A stretch of 64,000 nucleotides of DNA from Silicimonas sp963779765 (GCA_963779765.1 CAVZZP010000002.1:558001-622000); one strand, 5' to 3'. Positions 35,607-45,422 are shown, numbered from the stretch's first letter. Notes: a model not told the origin generated them from the sequence alone. Numbers and translations: made by a program.

Positions 35607-35689
35607 CAACGATCCCAAGGGTCGGTCAGGATCTCGGAACTTTCGCTTCGACGACCGTGTTTGCCTGAAGCACCGCAAGGAGAGAAACG

Positions 35690-36092
35690 ATGACCCAGCA
35701 AGAACGCATCGAGGACGAGATCGTTGGTCTGGAGAAGATCCTATTGGGATGCGATCAAGCGGAAGGACGGCAAGACGACCGCCAGCTTGTCAGGCAAGAC
35801 CAGCCTCGTGACGGGCGCGAACGGCGTTATGTCGATCGAGAAGGACAAGATGGGCTCCATGACGGAAGAGGGATCGTGGGAGCTCAAGTCCTATGAATTC
35901 TCCGACGTTTCGGTCGTGACACCGTCGCCCGACGTCGCAATCATCGTCTACAAGGTCACTCAGACAGTATCCATGGACGGCACGGACCGGGAATTCACCG
36001 CAGCCGATAGCTCGACATGGATCCGCGGCAGCGCGGGCTGGGAATGTCATGCGCACAGCGAGACGATCCTGAGCGACCAGAAGGCCGCCTGA
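35690..36092 (+). CDS. NTF2-like (DUF4440-type) protein, one-base frameshift
   Basis: A small cytosolic NTF2/SnoaL-like protein of 133 residues after repair: ERIEDEIVGLEKSYWDAIKR, KTTASLSGKTSLVTGANGVM, then VAIIVYKVTQTVSMDGTD and WIRGSAGWECHAHSE. A ribosome-binding site (AAGGAG) precedes the ATG at 35690. One extra A at 35735-35738 separates the first 16 codons from the rest. The family includes calcium-kinase association domains and small enzymes; no function can be given. It converges on the ybdK gene with 4 bp between stops. Confidence 0.78.
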
Positions 36093-36096
36093 GCCG

Positions 36097-37225
36097 TCAT
36101 AGGTCCTGCGTGAACTCGCTGACGAGCGACGACAGGACTGCGTGCATCGCTCTCGGACGCGACCCTGTCAGCCCAAGCTCACGCTCGTGTATCTCTCGTT
36201 GGCGGTCGGCGCTGTTGCCACCCAGAAGGATATCGCGCGCGCCTTCGATCTCGGCGAGGCAAGACAGGGCTTCGGCATCCTCGGAGAGAAGCTCGATCAT
36301 CTCTTCGAGTAGATCCGCGAAAGGCACGACCTCGCCCCGGCCGAAGTCGATCAGCCCTTCCGTCATGCCATAGCGCTGCGCGCGCCAGCGGTTCTCGCCC
36401 ACAAGAAACTGGTCGTAGATCCGCCAGCGCTGGTTCTTCACCTTCAACCGCCAAAGCATCCGCATCAGGCATTGCGTGAGCGCCGCGATGGACAGCGCGT
36501 GTTCCATGCGCGGACTCATGTCGCAGATGCGGCTTTCCAGAGTGGGGAACCGGTCCGACGGACGCATGTCCCACCAGACCTTTGTCGCGTCCTCGATGGC
36601 GCCGGTCCGCACGATGGCCTCGACCGCGCGGCGATAGCTGCCGTGGCTTTCGAGGCGCGGCGGCAGCCCGGTCCGGGGCAGGTTGTCGAAGACGGTCAGT
36701 CGATAGCTGGCCAGACCCGTATCCTCGCCCTGCCAGAAGGGCGAGGAACAGGACAGCGCAAGGAGATGAGGGAGAAAATAGGTCGCCTGGTTCATCAGGT
36801 CGATCCGCAGGTCGTCGTCCTCGATCCCGATGTGGACGTGCATGCCCGAAATCAGCAGTCGCCGCGCCACCCCGGCGAGGTCATGGCTGAGCGCGTTATA
36901 CCGATCCTTGTCGGTATGAGCTTGGGTCTTGTAGTCCGCCGTCGGGTGGCAGGACGCGGCAAGCGGCACGAGGCCATGACGTCCGACGGTCTCGGCCACG
37001 GTGGAGCGAAGTCGCCTCAGAATCCTCGCGCGCTTCGGCGATCGTCTGGCACACGACCGTGCCGATCTCGACCTGGCAGCGCAGGAATTCAGGCGACACC
37101 TGCTCGCCGAGGGCGGCGCGGCATTCCTCCATCAACTCGGGCGTCGCCTCGGCGAGGTCGAGTGTGTCCCGGTCGACCAGAAGGTATTCTTCCTCGATCC
37201 CCATGGTGAATGTCGGCTCGGTCAT
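36097..37225 (-). CDS. Carboxylate-amine ligase (YbdK/GCS2 family), one-base frameshift
   Basis: A YbdK-type carboxylate-amine ligase related to glutamate-cysteine ligase, ATP-dependent. It begins MTEPTFTMGIEEEYLLVDRD with GGAGGG upstream of the ATG at 37225. Metal/nucleotide motifs follow: the GIEEEY signature, SGMHVHIGIEDDDLRIDLMN, and SSPFWQGEDTGLASYR. An extra base at 37021-37022 breaks the frame within the segment that should read QTIAEAREDLRRLRSTVAET; repaired length is 375 residues. The substrate is unknown; weak gamma-glutamylcysteine synthesis is known for E. coli YbdK. Confidence 0.88.
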
Positions 37226-37363
37226 GATGGCCCTCCCCCGGCTCATAGAATAGCCCGCAGCCCTCCACGGCAAGCGTCACCCTCCTGTCATCAAAGCGAA
37301 ACCCTCGCGTTACGCGGCAGGCGCATCCTCACAGGCGAATGGCCACGAGGGGGAACCGGGACC

Positions 37364-38206
37364 ATGTTCGCTGCCGATGTGTATCTGATCGGGGCCCAGA
37401 AGTCGGGCACCACATTCCTGGCGTCGCGGCTCGGCCGCAGCCCGGAGGTCTGCCTGTCAGACCCGAAAGAGCCGCAGTTCTTCAGCCTGCACTATCAGAA
37501 GGGCTTCGATGCCTACCGCCGGACGTTCCGCGATCCCGGCGCGCGGCTCAAGGTCGACGCCTCGACGACCTATACCTTCCTGCGCCCCGCGCATCGTCTC
37601 TCGGACGGTGATGCGCCGGGCCTCACCGCCCCCGTTCCGCAGCGCATCCGCGAGGTCGCGCCGCACGCGCGGTTCGTCTACGTCATGCGCGATCCGGTCG
37701 AGCGCGCCATGTCGGCCTGGCGTCACATCCATCGCGGTGAACGCGCGCCGGACGGACCGCTGTCACTGCCCGACGTTCTGGACGCCGACCCGATGCTCGA
37801 GCTGGTGGGACGTTACGCCGACCAGATCGAGCGCTACCTCGCCGAATTTCCGCCCGAGAGGTTTCTATTCCTTAGGTTCGAGGACCTGACCCTTCGCGCC
37901 CCGGAGGTCCTGACCCAGCTGGCGCGTTTCCTTGACCTCGACGATGCGCCGCTTCTTGCAGCCCAGCACGCGGATGAAACCCATGCCGCCCACGGCCTGA
38001 GCGTCGCGGGTCGGCTGGCGAAGCGTGTGCCCGGTGTCAAAGAGGCCGTTCGCCGCCGCCTGCCGCCATCGGTGCGGAGCCGTATCGCCGATCTCGTCCT
38101 GCGCCGGCCAGCACCGAAAGTGGCCTTCACCGGCCATGACACGGCAGCCGAGCGCTTTGCCAGTGACCGCAGCCGGGTGATGGAACTGACCGGTCTCGCA
38201 GTTTGA
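37364..38206 (+). CDS. Sulfotransferase-family protein
   Basis: A 280-residue PAPS-dependent sulfotransferase. The 5'-phosphosulfate loop is YLIGAQKSGTTFLASRLGR at the N-terminus, the 3'-phosphate-binding motif is YVMRDPVERAMSAWRH, and RFLFLRFEDLTLRAPEVL is a later family block. Bacterial members modify lipids, polysaccharides or secondary metabolites; the acceptor is unknown. It has its own leader and is divergent from ybdK. It converges on petC with a bidirectional hairpin between. Confidence 0.88.
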   Translation: MFAADVYLIGAQKSGTTFLASRLGRSPEVCLSDPKEPQFFSLHYQKGFDAYRRTFRDPGARLKVDASTTYTFLRPAHRLSDGDAPGLTAPVPQRIREVAPHARFVYVMRDPVERAMSAWRHIHRGERAPDGPLSLPDVLDADPMLELVGRYADQIERYLAEFPPERFLFLRFEDLTLRAPEVLTQLARFLDLDDAPLLAAQHADETHAAHGLSVAGRLAKRVPGVKEAVRRRLPPSVRSRIADLVLRRPAPKVAFTGHDTAAERFASDRSRVMELTGLAV

Positions 38207-38223
38207 CCCCTCCACAAAGACAA

Positions 38224-38253
38224 AGGCGCCGCGCGATCGCTCGCCCGGCGCCT
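38224..38253 (-). terminator. Hairpin between sulfotransferase gene and petC
   Basis: AGGCGCCG (38224-38231) and CGGCGCCT (38246-38253) form a perfect 8-bp stem between two convergent genes. On the minus strand it is followed by TTTGTCTTTG, so it best serves the pet operon but may act in both directions. Confidence 0.68.
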
Positions 38254-38275
38254 CTCGATGTCTCTGGCCGACCGA

Positions 38276-39075
38276 TCATTCGGCCGGATGGACGCCCTTC
38301 TTCTTGATCGGCATCCAGATCCGCTTGTTGGTCAGGTATAGAAGCACGCTGAACAGGATGAGGAACAGAACCACGACGAAGCCCGTCTCTTTCCGAGCGT
38401 TCAGCTTCGGCTCGGCGGCCCACATCAGGAAGGCGGCGACGTCCTCGGCCTGCTGTTCCACAGATGCCGTGGTGCCGTCCTCGTAGGTCACGCCCTCTTC
38501 TATCAGCGGCGGCGGCATCGCGATCCAGCCGCCGGGGAAGGCTGTGTTTTCGTAGAATATCGTCCCGGCTTGCTCACGCTCCTCGCCTGTGTAGCTGGTC
38601 AGGAGCGCCATGATGTATTCCGGTCCCCGATGCCGCGGAAGAACTGGCTGATGCCGGTCCCGTAAGGCCCGTGGAAGGCGGCCCGGGCCTTGGCCATCAT
38701 GCTGAGGTCAGGCGCGTTCTCGAGAGCGGACATCGGGAAGTGATCGTTCGGCGTCGCCGTACGGAAGTCGCCAGTCTCGGCGTCCTCGACCTCATAGAAC
38801 GCCGCATAGGCGCGGACCTGATCCTCGGGCAAGTGCGGCCCGCCTTCGTCGCCGAGCGTCCGGATGGGCACGTACCGCAGCCCGTGGCAGGCGGAACAGA
38901 CCTCGGTATAGACTTGAAGGCCGCGCTGAAGCTCGAAGGTTTCGTAGGTGCCGAAGGGACCTTCGAACGAGAAGGCGTGATCCTCGATATGAGCCTCGCC
39001 GGTTTCGGCGGCGAGAGCGGTAGTTGCGGCCAGCCCGAGAGCGGCGATCGCGGAAAGGGTGATCTTGCGGATCAT
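38276..39075 (-). CDS. petC: Cytochrome c1, one-base frameshift
   Basis: Cytochrome c1 of the bc1 complex, which passes electrons from the Rieske protein to soluble cytochrome c. It has a signal peptide (MIRKITLSAIAALGLAATTA), the heme site VCSACHGLRYVP, the Met-ligand region ALENAPDLSMMAKARAAFHG, and a C-terminal membrane anchor (TGFVVVLFLILFSVLLYLTN). A base is missing in the C run at 38624-38627: the frame breaks at GIG and resumes at PEYIMALLTSYTGEER. Restoring it gives 266 residues. As bc1 is needed for respiration in most relatives, an indel error is likely. Confidence 0.93.
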
Positions 39076-39089
39076 GGGTCTTGGTCCTT

Positions 39090-40430
39090 TCATTCCGCGG
39101 GGTTCACGGCGGTGTGCGTGCCGCCGGTCTCGGAATAGTGGGCGTCGAAGTCGGCCTCGATGGTGGCCGGCCGCGGCAGGGGCTTTTCGATCACGCCGAG
39201 AAGCGGAAGGATGATCAGGAAGTAAGCGAACCAGTAGGTCGACGCGATCAGCGCAATTGTCGAGTACGGCGGCTCGGCCGGCTGCGCGCCGCACCACATC
39301 AGGACGACGAAGTCGACGACCAGAAGCCAGAACCACCACTTGAACATCGGACGATAGCGGCCCGAGCGCACCGACGAGGTGTCGAGCCAGGGCGCGAGCG
39401 CCATCACCACGATGGCACCGAACATGGCGAGGACACCGAAGAGCTTGGCGTCGACGATGCCGCCGGTCACGAAGTCCGCGATCATCACGACCCAGACGTC
39501 CGCCGTGAAGGCACGCAGGATCGCGTAGAACGGCAGGAAGTACCATTCGGGGACGATGTGCGCAGGCGTCGCCAGCGGGTTCGCCTCGATGTAGTTGTCG
39601 GGGTGGCCGAGATAGTTCGGCATGAAGCCCACGACGGCGAAGAAGATCGCGAGGATGATCGCCAGCGCAAAGAGATCCTTCAGCACGTAATAGGGCCAGA
39701 ACGGAACGGTGTCCTTTTCCGCCACTGCTTTCGAGTCGCGGCGAACCTCGACCCCGGTCGGGTTGTTGTTGCCGGTCGTGTGGAAAGCCCAGATGTGGAC
39801 GGCGACCAGCGCCGCGATCACGAATGGCAGAAGATAGTGCAGCGAGAAGAAGCGGTTGAGCGTCGCGTTGTCGACCGCGGGCCCGCCCAGAAGCAGGGTC
39901 TGAATCGGCTCGCCCACAAGCGGGATCGCTCCGAAAAGGCCAGTGATGACGGTCGCACCCCAGAAGGACATCTGCCCCCAGGGCAGAACGTAGCCCATGA
40001 AGGCGGTGCCCATCATCAGGACGAAGATCAGGATGCCGATGATCCAGGTGACCTCGCGCGGTTCCTTGTAGGAGCCGTAGTAGAGGCCGCGGAAGATGTG
40101 CAGGTAGACCGCGAAGAAGAACAGCGACGCGCCGTTCATGTGCGCGTAGCGGATCATGTGGCCCGCGTTCACGTTCCGCATGATGTGCTCGATCGACGCG
40201 AAGGCCATGTCGACGTGCGGCGTGTAGTGCATCGCCAGAACGATGCCGGTGCCGATCTGCAAGAGAAGGCAGAAGGTCAGGACAATGCCCCAGATCCACA
40301 TCCAGTTCAGGTTCTTGGGCGTGGGGATCATCAGGGTATCGTAGAGAAGTCCCACGATCGGCAGGCGGCGATAAAGCCAGCCCTCGCCCGCGGTCTTCGG
40401 TTCGTAATGGTCGTGCGGAATGCCAGCCAT
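39090..40430 (-). CDS. petB: Cytochrome b of the bc1 complex
   Basis: A 446-residue membrane cytochrome b that oxidises quinol at Qo and reduces quinone at Qi. Fused b6 and subunit IV parts are visible. Heme-ligating histidines lie in HYTPHVDMAFASIEHIMR and AYMHMNGASLFFFAVYLHIF regions and around LHYLLPFVIAALVAVHIWAF. The Qo motif PEWYFLPFYAILRA is intact. It is the middle gene of petABC, 14 bp before petC and 15 bp after petA. It shows no frame damage. Confidence 0.96.
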   Translation of the reverse strand: MAGIPHDHYEPKTAGEGWLYRRLPIVGLLYDTLMIPTPKNLNWMWIWGIVLTFCLLLQIGTGIVLAMHYTPHVDMAFASIEHIMRNVNAGHMIRYAHMNGASLFFFAVYLHIFRGLYYGSYKEPREVTWIIGILIFVLMMGTAFMGYVLPWGQMSFWGATVITGLFGAIPLVGEPIQTLLLGGPAVDNATLNRFFSLHYLLPFVIAALVAVHIWAFHTTGNNNPTGVEVRRDSKAVAEKDTVPFWPYYVLKDLFALAIILAIFFAVVGFMPNYLGHPDNYIEANPLATPAHIVPEWYFLPFYAILRAFTADVWVVMIADFVTGGIVDAKLFGVLAMFGAIVVMALAPWLDTSSVRSGRYRPMFKWWFWLLVVDFVVLMWCGAQPAEPPYSTIALIASTYWFAYFLIILPLLGVIEKPLPRPATIEADFDAHYSETGGTHTAVNPAE

Positions 40431-40445
40431 GGTCGTGTCCCTCCC

Positions 40446-41003
40446 TTAGCCCAGCACCAGTTCCGTGCCGTCGAACGCAGCAGGCGGAACGGGAAGATTC
40501 TCGGGCGCGGGTCCTTTGCGGATGCGTCCGGCGGTGTCGTAGTGCGAGCCGTGGCAGGGGCAGAACCAGCCGCCGAAGTCGCCGGCCTCGCCCAGGGGAA
40601 CGCAGCCAAGGTGCGTGCAGACGCCCATCTGGACCAGCCATTCGCCGGTTTCTTCCAGCGCCCGGTTCGCGTCGGTCGCGGGCGACCCGTCCGGGATATT
40701 CGCGTTCCGCGCCAGCGGGTCAGGCAGCGTCGAGACGTCGACGGCGTTCGCCGCCTCGATCTCTTCCGCCGTGCGGCGCCGGATGAACACGGGCTTGCCG
40801 AGCCACTTGACGGTCAACTGCGTCCCTTCCTCGATCCCAGAGATATCGACCCGGACCGAGGACAACGCCTGCACATCGGCCGAAGGATTCATCTGGTTCA
40901 CCAGCGGCCAGACCGCGGCGCCGACCGCGACCGCACCGGCTCCGCCCGTGGCGTAGTAAAGGAAATCCCGGCGAGTGCCTTCGTGGTCTTCTGCGTGCGA
41001 CAC
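40446..41003 (-). CDS. petA: Rieske iron-sulfur protein of the bc1 complex
   Basis: The Rieske [2Fe-2S] subunit of the bc1 complex, 185 residues. A Tat-type twin-arginine anchor (GTRRDFLYYATGGAGAVAVG) is followed by the periplasmic domain with cluster ligands CTHLGCVP and CPCHGSHYDTAGRIRKGPAP. The start is a GTG at 41003 with GAGGAGA upstream; the raw frame could extend to 41039, but the N-terminus from 41003 matches Rhodobacter FbcF. It is the first gene of the petABC operon. Confidence 0.95.
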   Translation of the reverse strand: MSHAEDHEGTRRDFLYYATGGAGAVAVGAAVWPLVNQMNPSADVQALSSVRVDISGIEEGTQLTVKWLGKPVFIRRRTAEEIEAANAVDVSTLPDPLARNANIPDGSPATDANRALEETGEWLVQMGVCTHLGCVPLGEAGDFGGWFCPCHGSHYDTAGRIRKGPAPENLPVPPAAFDGTELVLG

Positions 41004-41366
41004 GAGCGTCTCCTCAGTTCTTTCGGGGGTCGATCCCAAGACGACGGGCCGGGACGCACCCGGCCGTTTGGGCGGGTTGATAGCGCCGCACGCTCAAGGC
41101 GTCCAGCGGACATTCGACCGCACCTCGCCGGAGCGACACGCAAATTTCGCAAGACCGTTGCACGGGCTTCGCGTCCAGAAGCTCCAAGGGGTCCGAGCCT
41201 CCGACCCCGCGAGGTACAGCCATGCGGCAGGTTGCAATCCGCGTGAGGCAAGATGACAGGCTCTGGACCGGCCTCCTGTGTGATCACAGCGATGCATTTT
41301 TCAACCAAAGCAGCGACTTCCACGTGCCGCACGGAACCTTCTGAGGTTGCGGGGGGTTGCTGCCAC
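41004..41366. other. Intergenic promoter region, petA / barrel protein
   Basis: This 363-bp stretch between two divergent genes presumably carries both promoters. Only a 10-bp palindrome, TGTGATCACA at 41279-41288, stands out, and it lacks the 6-bp spacer of a CRP site. I see no small gene here. Confidence 0.4.
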
Positions 41367-42011
41367 ATGAACGCCACGCCTTCCCTGATCGCCGTCGTGG
41401 CAACGCTTCTTGCCAATCCCGTCAACGCCGGGTCGTGGGAAGCCAGCGTCTTTACCGGACTTCAGAACAGCGGATCGTCCTCCGTCTCGGGCGAAGGTCC
41501 GGGTGGTGTCGGCGCCTTCTTCTTTTCGACCGACTGGGACATGGGCTCGCTTGACGGCATGGACTACCTGGGTGCTCGGGCGACCTATTGGATCGACGCC
41601 CGGAACGGGGTGGCGGTAACTCTCACGCGCTCGACAGCGGTCGCGACCGCCACGCCGGCTGCCGGGGTGTCTGATGTGTCTTTCGACGGCACGCTGACAC
41701 TCACTGCCGATGCGCTGCACCGCTGGAACGCAAACGGTCGCCTCCGGCCCTATGTCGGCCTCGGTCTCGGCGTCGCCATGCCCGACGCCAGCGTGACCTT
41801 TGCAAGCGGCGCAACCGAGCGTCCGGATGCCATGGGCTTCGCCGCTAACGCGATGGCCGGGGCGAGCTACAAGCTCGACGCCCGCACGTCCGCCTTCGCC
41901 GAGCTTCACGTCAGCCACACGCGCTACGACATGGATCTGTCGTCGGGAGGCTCCCTGAAGACCGACATGACCTCGACGGCGATCAACGTCGGACTCAGCT
42001 ATCGTTTCTAG
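41367..42011 (+). CDS. Outer-membrane beta-barrel protein
   Basis: A 214-residue secreted barrel: signal peptide MNATPSLIAVVATLLANPVN, then alternating hydrophobic/polar strands with glycine-rich turns, and a C-terminal aromatic residue (INVGLSYRF), the classic outer-membrane assembly signal. It resembles small OmpA-like or Pagl-like 8-strand barrels; no enzymatic motif is visible. The ATG at 41367 is chosen because it opens the signal peptide. It converges on the GST gene, whose repaired end overlaps its stop. Confidence 0.8.
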   Translation: MNATPSLIAVVATLLANPVNAGSWEASVFTGLQNSGSSSVSGEGPGGVGAFFFSTDWDMGSLDGMDYLGARATYWIDARNGVAVTLTRSTAVATATPAAGVSDVSFDGTLTLTADALHRWNANGRLRPYVGLGLGVAMPDASVTFASGATERPDAMGFAANAMAGASYKLDARTSAFAELHVSHTRYDMDLSSGGSLKTDMTSTAINVGLSYRF

Positions 42012-42620
42012 GTCGCGTCGTGTGGACGCGTCGCCGCCATCGATGGCCGTTCGTCAAAGGACGCCTGCCACATCGGCGAGCTTCTGATGCCCCGTCCGCC
42101 ACCCCCGTGCGCCATGCCGGAAGTCGAGATAGCCAAGTGCCGCGCCAAGCGCGAAATGCGCCATCGTCGGCGCGCCTTCCAGCCAGTCGATCCAGCCGTC
42201 CTCGACCACGTCGAGCGCTCGCACGATCTTCGACCACTGCGCGTCCAGCCACGAGGCGTACTGCTTATCCTCGGGCCTCGAACGAACCTCGTAGGTCATC
42301 GACACACCCGCGTCGCAGATCCCGTCCGCAAGCGCCTCGAGGGTCAGGACCTGCCAGAGCCGATGTTCCGGATAGAGAGCGGACCCTGCCAATGCGTCGA
42401 GGTAGCGGCAGATCACGCGGCTGTCGAACACCGCCTCGCCTTCCGCGCCCACCAGCGTGGGGATCTTGCCAAGCGGGTTCGTTCCGACCGGCATGGTGCC
42501 CGGATGGACGGGATTGCCTTTCGAGAGTTCGGTCTCGACCCGGGTATCGAGTCCGGTTTCGATCAGGATGGCCTCGACCTTGCGGCAGAAGGGCGAGGCG
42601 GGATTGGTGTAGAGTTTCAT
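42008..42620 (-). CDS. Glutathione S-transferase family protein, one-base frameshift
   Basis: A thioredoxin-fold GST of 203 residues after repair. The N-terminal domain is MKLYTNPASPFCRKVEAILI, then TNPLGKIPTLVGAEGEAVFD and SRVICRYLDAL; the C-terminal all-helical domain follows. One extra base at 42071 turns the expected KLADWQASFDERPSMAATRP tail into an early stop (KLADVAGVL). Repaired, it ends at 42008-42010, overlapping the stop of the barrel gene. A Ser/Cys pair near residues 9-12 (SPFC) supplies the usual catalytic position. The substrate is unknown. Confidence 0.86.
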
Positions 42621-42690
42621 GGGGGGATCCTCCGGTCCGTCTTGGCCGACGGTGAAGGATGCAGACGGCAGCCGCAAATGCGTTTTCGCC

Positions 42691-43317
42691 TCAGCCGCCG
42701 AGCACGTCGTCCGACGGCCGCTCCATCAGACCGGCCAGCGCGCCCAACTCCGAGCCGAAACCGCCCGCGACGTGCGACGCAGCGGCAAGGCGCACCTCGT
42801 CGGTCTTGTTCTGGCCCAGCTTCCAGGTCCCGTCGACCTGATCGATGTGCAGCCTGAACGGGACGATGGCGCGCAACAGCCTCTCCATCACTTCGCCCGC
42901 CATCTTCTCCGGAAGCCAGACCGGCTTCGGCAGCAGGCGCGCCTCGTAGGCCGCCGACTGGCGGTCGAGCATGTCGCGCATCGCGTCGTCGGGCAGACGC
43001 TCAAGCCGTCCGCGCAGATGAACGGCGACGTAGTTCCACGTCGGCACCTGGTCCGCGATGCCGTACCAGTCTGGCGAAACATAGGCGTCGGGACCCGTCA
43101 CGGCGATGACGGCGGGCGCGTCGCCTGCACGCGCAATCGGGTTCGAGCGGACGAGGTGCAGGTCGGCGGAGGCACCGTCGTCCGCAAGCAGGAACGGGAC
43201 ATGAGACAGGAGCGGCGCAGGATCGGCATTCACGGCCAGTGTGCCGAAGGCCCGGTTGCGCGCGAAGCCAAGGTGCCGGTCGCGACCGTCGCCCCTGTAG
43301 GCCGGGTTCGGGTGCAT
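42691..43317 (-). CDS. PaiB-like FMN-binding regulator
   Basis: A 208-residue FMN-binding split-barrel protein related to PaiB negative regulators. Landmarks are MHPNPAYRGDGRDRHLGFAR at the N-terminus, LLSHVPFLLADDGASADLHL, VTGPDAYVSPDWYGIADQVP then TWNYVAVHLRGRLE, and WKLGQNKTDEVR near the C-terminus. The ATG at 43317 overlaps the mtaB stop as TGATG. A much longer frame through mtaB is artefactual. It ends a translationally coupled dapF-mtaB-paiB chain. Confidence 0.89.
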   Translation of the reverse strand: MHPNPAYRGDGRDRHLGFARNRAFGTLAVNADPAPLLSHVPFLLADDGASADLHLVRSNPIARAGDAPAVIAVTGPDAYVSPDWYGIADQVPTWNYVAVHLRGRLERLPDDAMRDMLDRQSAAYEARLLPKPVWLPEKMAGEVMERLLRAIVPFRLHIDQVDGTWKLGQNKTDEVRLAAASHVAGGFGSELGALAGLMERPSDDVLGG

Positions 43318-44570
43318 CAGGCCAGGGCCATGAGGCGTGTTCCGTCGTGGCCACCCAGCCGCACGTCGAGAAGCGCGCCCTCGGGCTGGTCCACGTCGAA
43401 GGTCACCTCGGCGAAGGTCTCGGTCCGGCCAAGACGCGGCCCCTCGGTCAGGACGGTCAGCGTCCGGCCCGAAAGCGCGTCCATATGACGACGCGCGACG
43501 ACGTCTCCCGCGGCCCGCAATCGGCTGGCGCGGTCCTTGATGGCGGCGCCGCCGACTTGCGGCATCCGCGCGGCCGGGGTGCCGGGGCGCGGCGAGTAGG
43601 GAAACACATGCAGCCAGGTCAGGCCGCAGTCCTCGACGAGGGCGAGCGAGTTCCGGAACATCGCTTCGGTCTCGGTCGGGAAACCCGCGATGATGTCGGC
43701 GCCGAAGGTCATCTGTGGCCGCAGGCGGCGCGCCTCTTCGCAAAAGGCGATGGCGTCGTCGCGCAGATGCCGGCGCTTCATGCGCTTCAGGATCATGTCG
43801 TCGCCCGCCTGAAGCGACAGGTGAAGATGCGGCATCAGGCGGGGTTCGCTCGCGATGCATTCCATCAGCGCCGGGTCCGCCTCGATGGAATCGATGGACG
43901 AGATGCGCAGGCGCGGGAGATCCGGCACGAGGCGCAGGATCCGGCGCACGAGGTCGCCGAGGCGCGGTGCGCCGGGAAGGTCTGCGCCCCAGGAGGTCAG
44001 GTCCACGCCCGTCAGCACGACCTCGTTGAAGCCCCGGTCGCGGAGGCGTTTGATCTGCTCGACGACGACGCCCGCCGGCACCGAGCGCGAGTTGCCGCGT
44101 CCAAAGGGAATGATGCAGAAGGTGCAGCGGTGGTCGCAGCCGTTCTGAACCTGGACATAGGCGCGGTGGCGGCCGAAACCGTCGATCAGGTGGCCTGCCG
44201 TCTCGGTCACCGACATGATGTCGTCGACCAGAACAGGTTCGGTGTTGCCGATGACCGCGCGCGCCCAGGTGTCGGGCCGCATCTTCTCGGTATTGCCGAG
44301 GACCAGGTCGACCTCGGGCATTGCCGAGAACCGCGCGGGTTCCGTCTGGGCCGCGCAGCCGGTGACGATGACGCGCGCGGTCGGGTTCTCGCGCTTCAAC
44401 CGACGCACCTCTTTCTGCGACTTCCGCACCGCCTCGGCGGTCACGGCGCAGGTGTTGACGATGACGGCGTCCGACAGCCCCGCTGCGTCCGCCATTTCGC
44501 GCATCGCCTCGGTCTCGTAGGCGTTCAGGCGGCAACCGAGCGTCGCGAAGGTGGGGACCTTGCGGTCCAT
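43317..44570 (-). CDS. mtaB: tRNA methylthiotransferase MtaB-like
   Basis: A 417-residue radical-SAM methylthiotransferase that adds the 2-methylthio group to N6-threonylcarbamoyladenosine at tRNA position 37. An N-terminal UPF0004 domain holds TFATLGCRLNAYETEAM, VNTCAVTAEAVR and VIVTGCAAQ cysteines; the radical-SAM site is QNGCDHRCTFCIIPFGRGNS; a C-terminal TRAM-like region closes it. The start at 44570 (MDRKVPTFATLG) overlaps the dapF stop, and its own stop overlaps paiB (TGATG in both cases). Confidence 0.93.
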   Translation of the reverse strand: MDRKVPTFATLGCRLNAYETEAMREMADAAGLSDAVIVNTCAVTAEAVRKSQKEVRRLKRENPTARVIVTGCAAQTEPARFSAMPEVDLVLGNTEKMRPDTWARAVIGNTEPVLVDDIMSVTETAGHLIDGFGRHRAYVQVQNGCDHRCTFCIIPFGRGNSRSVPAGVVVEQIKRLRDRGFNEVVLTGVDLTSWGADLPGAPRLGDLVRRILRLVPDLPRLRISSIDSIEADPALMECIASEPRLMPHLHLSLQAGDDMILKRMKRRHLRDDAIAFCEEARRLRPQMTFGADIIAGFPTETEAMFRNSLALVEDCGLTWLHVFPYSPRPGTPAARMPQVGGAAIKDRASRLRAAGDVVARRHMDALSGRTLTVLTEGPRLGRTETFAEVTFDVDQPEGALLDVRLGGHDGTRLMALA

Positions 44571-45384
44571 CAGCCCCTCCACACCCGTCGAAGACATGCG
44601 CGGTCGGTCCGGTCATCCAGACCCCGTCCTCGCGCCAGTCGATCTCGATCCGGCCGCCGTCGAGGTCGAGGGCGACGGTGCGCCCCGTCAGCCCCCGCCG
44701 CGCCGCCGCAACTGCCACGGCGCAGGAGGACGAGCCGGAGGCGAGCGTGATGCCCGTGCCCCTCTCCCAGACCCGCATCCGCAGCCGGTCGCGGCCCGTG
44801 ACCGATGCGAACTGCACGTTGGTGCGCTCGGGGAAAAGAAGATGGTTCTCCAGCACCGGGCCGCGCCGGGCGAGGTCCACTGCCTCGGCATCCTCGACGA
44901 AGAATGTGCAGTGCGGGTTGCCCATGCCGGTCGCCACCGGATCGCCCTCGATCGGCAGGTGCAGCGTGTCGACCTCGCGCGACAGCGGAATGGCCCGCCA
45001 CTCGGTGTCGGGCTGCCCCATGTTGACCCGAGTCATGCCGTGGCCTGCATCCTCGCAGGCCAGAAGCCCGCGCTCGGTCCGGATCGTCAGGGCGCCCTGC
45101 CCCGTGTCGTCCATCAGGTGCCGCGCGATGCAGCGCGTTGCGTTTCCGCAGGCGGCCGAAAGCGAGCCGTCGGCGTTGTAGAACACCAGCCGCACCGCGG
45201 CTTCCGGGTCGGAATGCATCACGGCGAGCTGATCGAAGCCCACGCCCCTGTGCCGGTCGCCAAGCGCGCGCGCCACGTCCTCGGTCACCGGCGCCCCGCC
45301 CTCGCGGAGGTCGATCACGACGAAGTCGTTGCCAAGCCCGTGCATCTTCATGAAGGGCCGGCCGGTGTCGGGGCGAGCGGTCAT
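44570..45384 (-). CDS. dapF: Diaminopimelate epimerase, probable one-base frameshift
   Basis: DapF interconverts LL- and meso-diaminopimelate for lysine and peptidoglycan synthesis. Motifs are MKMHGLGNDFVVIDLR, the first catalytic cysteine in LSAACGNATRCIARHL and the second in GSSSCAVAVAAARRG. After TAHVFDG the raw frame runs out of phase through mtaB for 600 more codons. Adding one G to a GGG run at 44584-44586 gives a short end (VWRG) and a TGA that overlaps the mtaB ATG as TGATG, for 271 residues, the family's normal length. Confidence 0.9.
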
Positions 45385-45422
45385 GGCGCGCGATATAGAG
45401 GGTTCGTCGGTCTGTGGGAAGC

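Noticed and set aside
38599..41246. 680- and 721-codon frames across the pet operon
   Set aside because: The first is a real petC tail joined to out-of-frame petB sequence; the second is antisense. petA, petB and petC explain the region fully.
41279..41288. TGTGATCACA as a CRP/FNR-type site
   Set aside because: The two half-sites abut without the required 6-bp spacer; probably chance.
42691..45384. 897-residue DapF-...-PaiB fusion protein
   Set aside because: The middle ~600 codons are out-of-frame mtaB. MtaB motifs are perfect in its own frame, so the fusion is a frameshift artefact.
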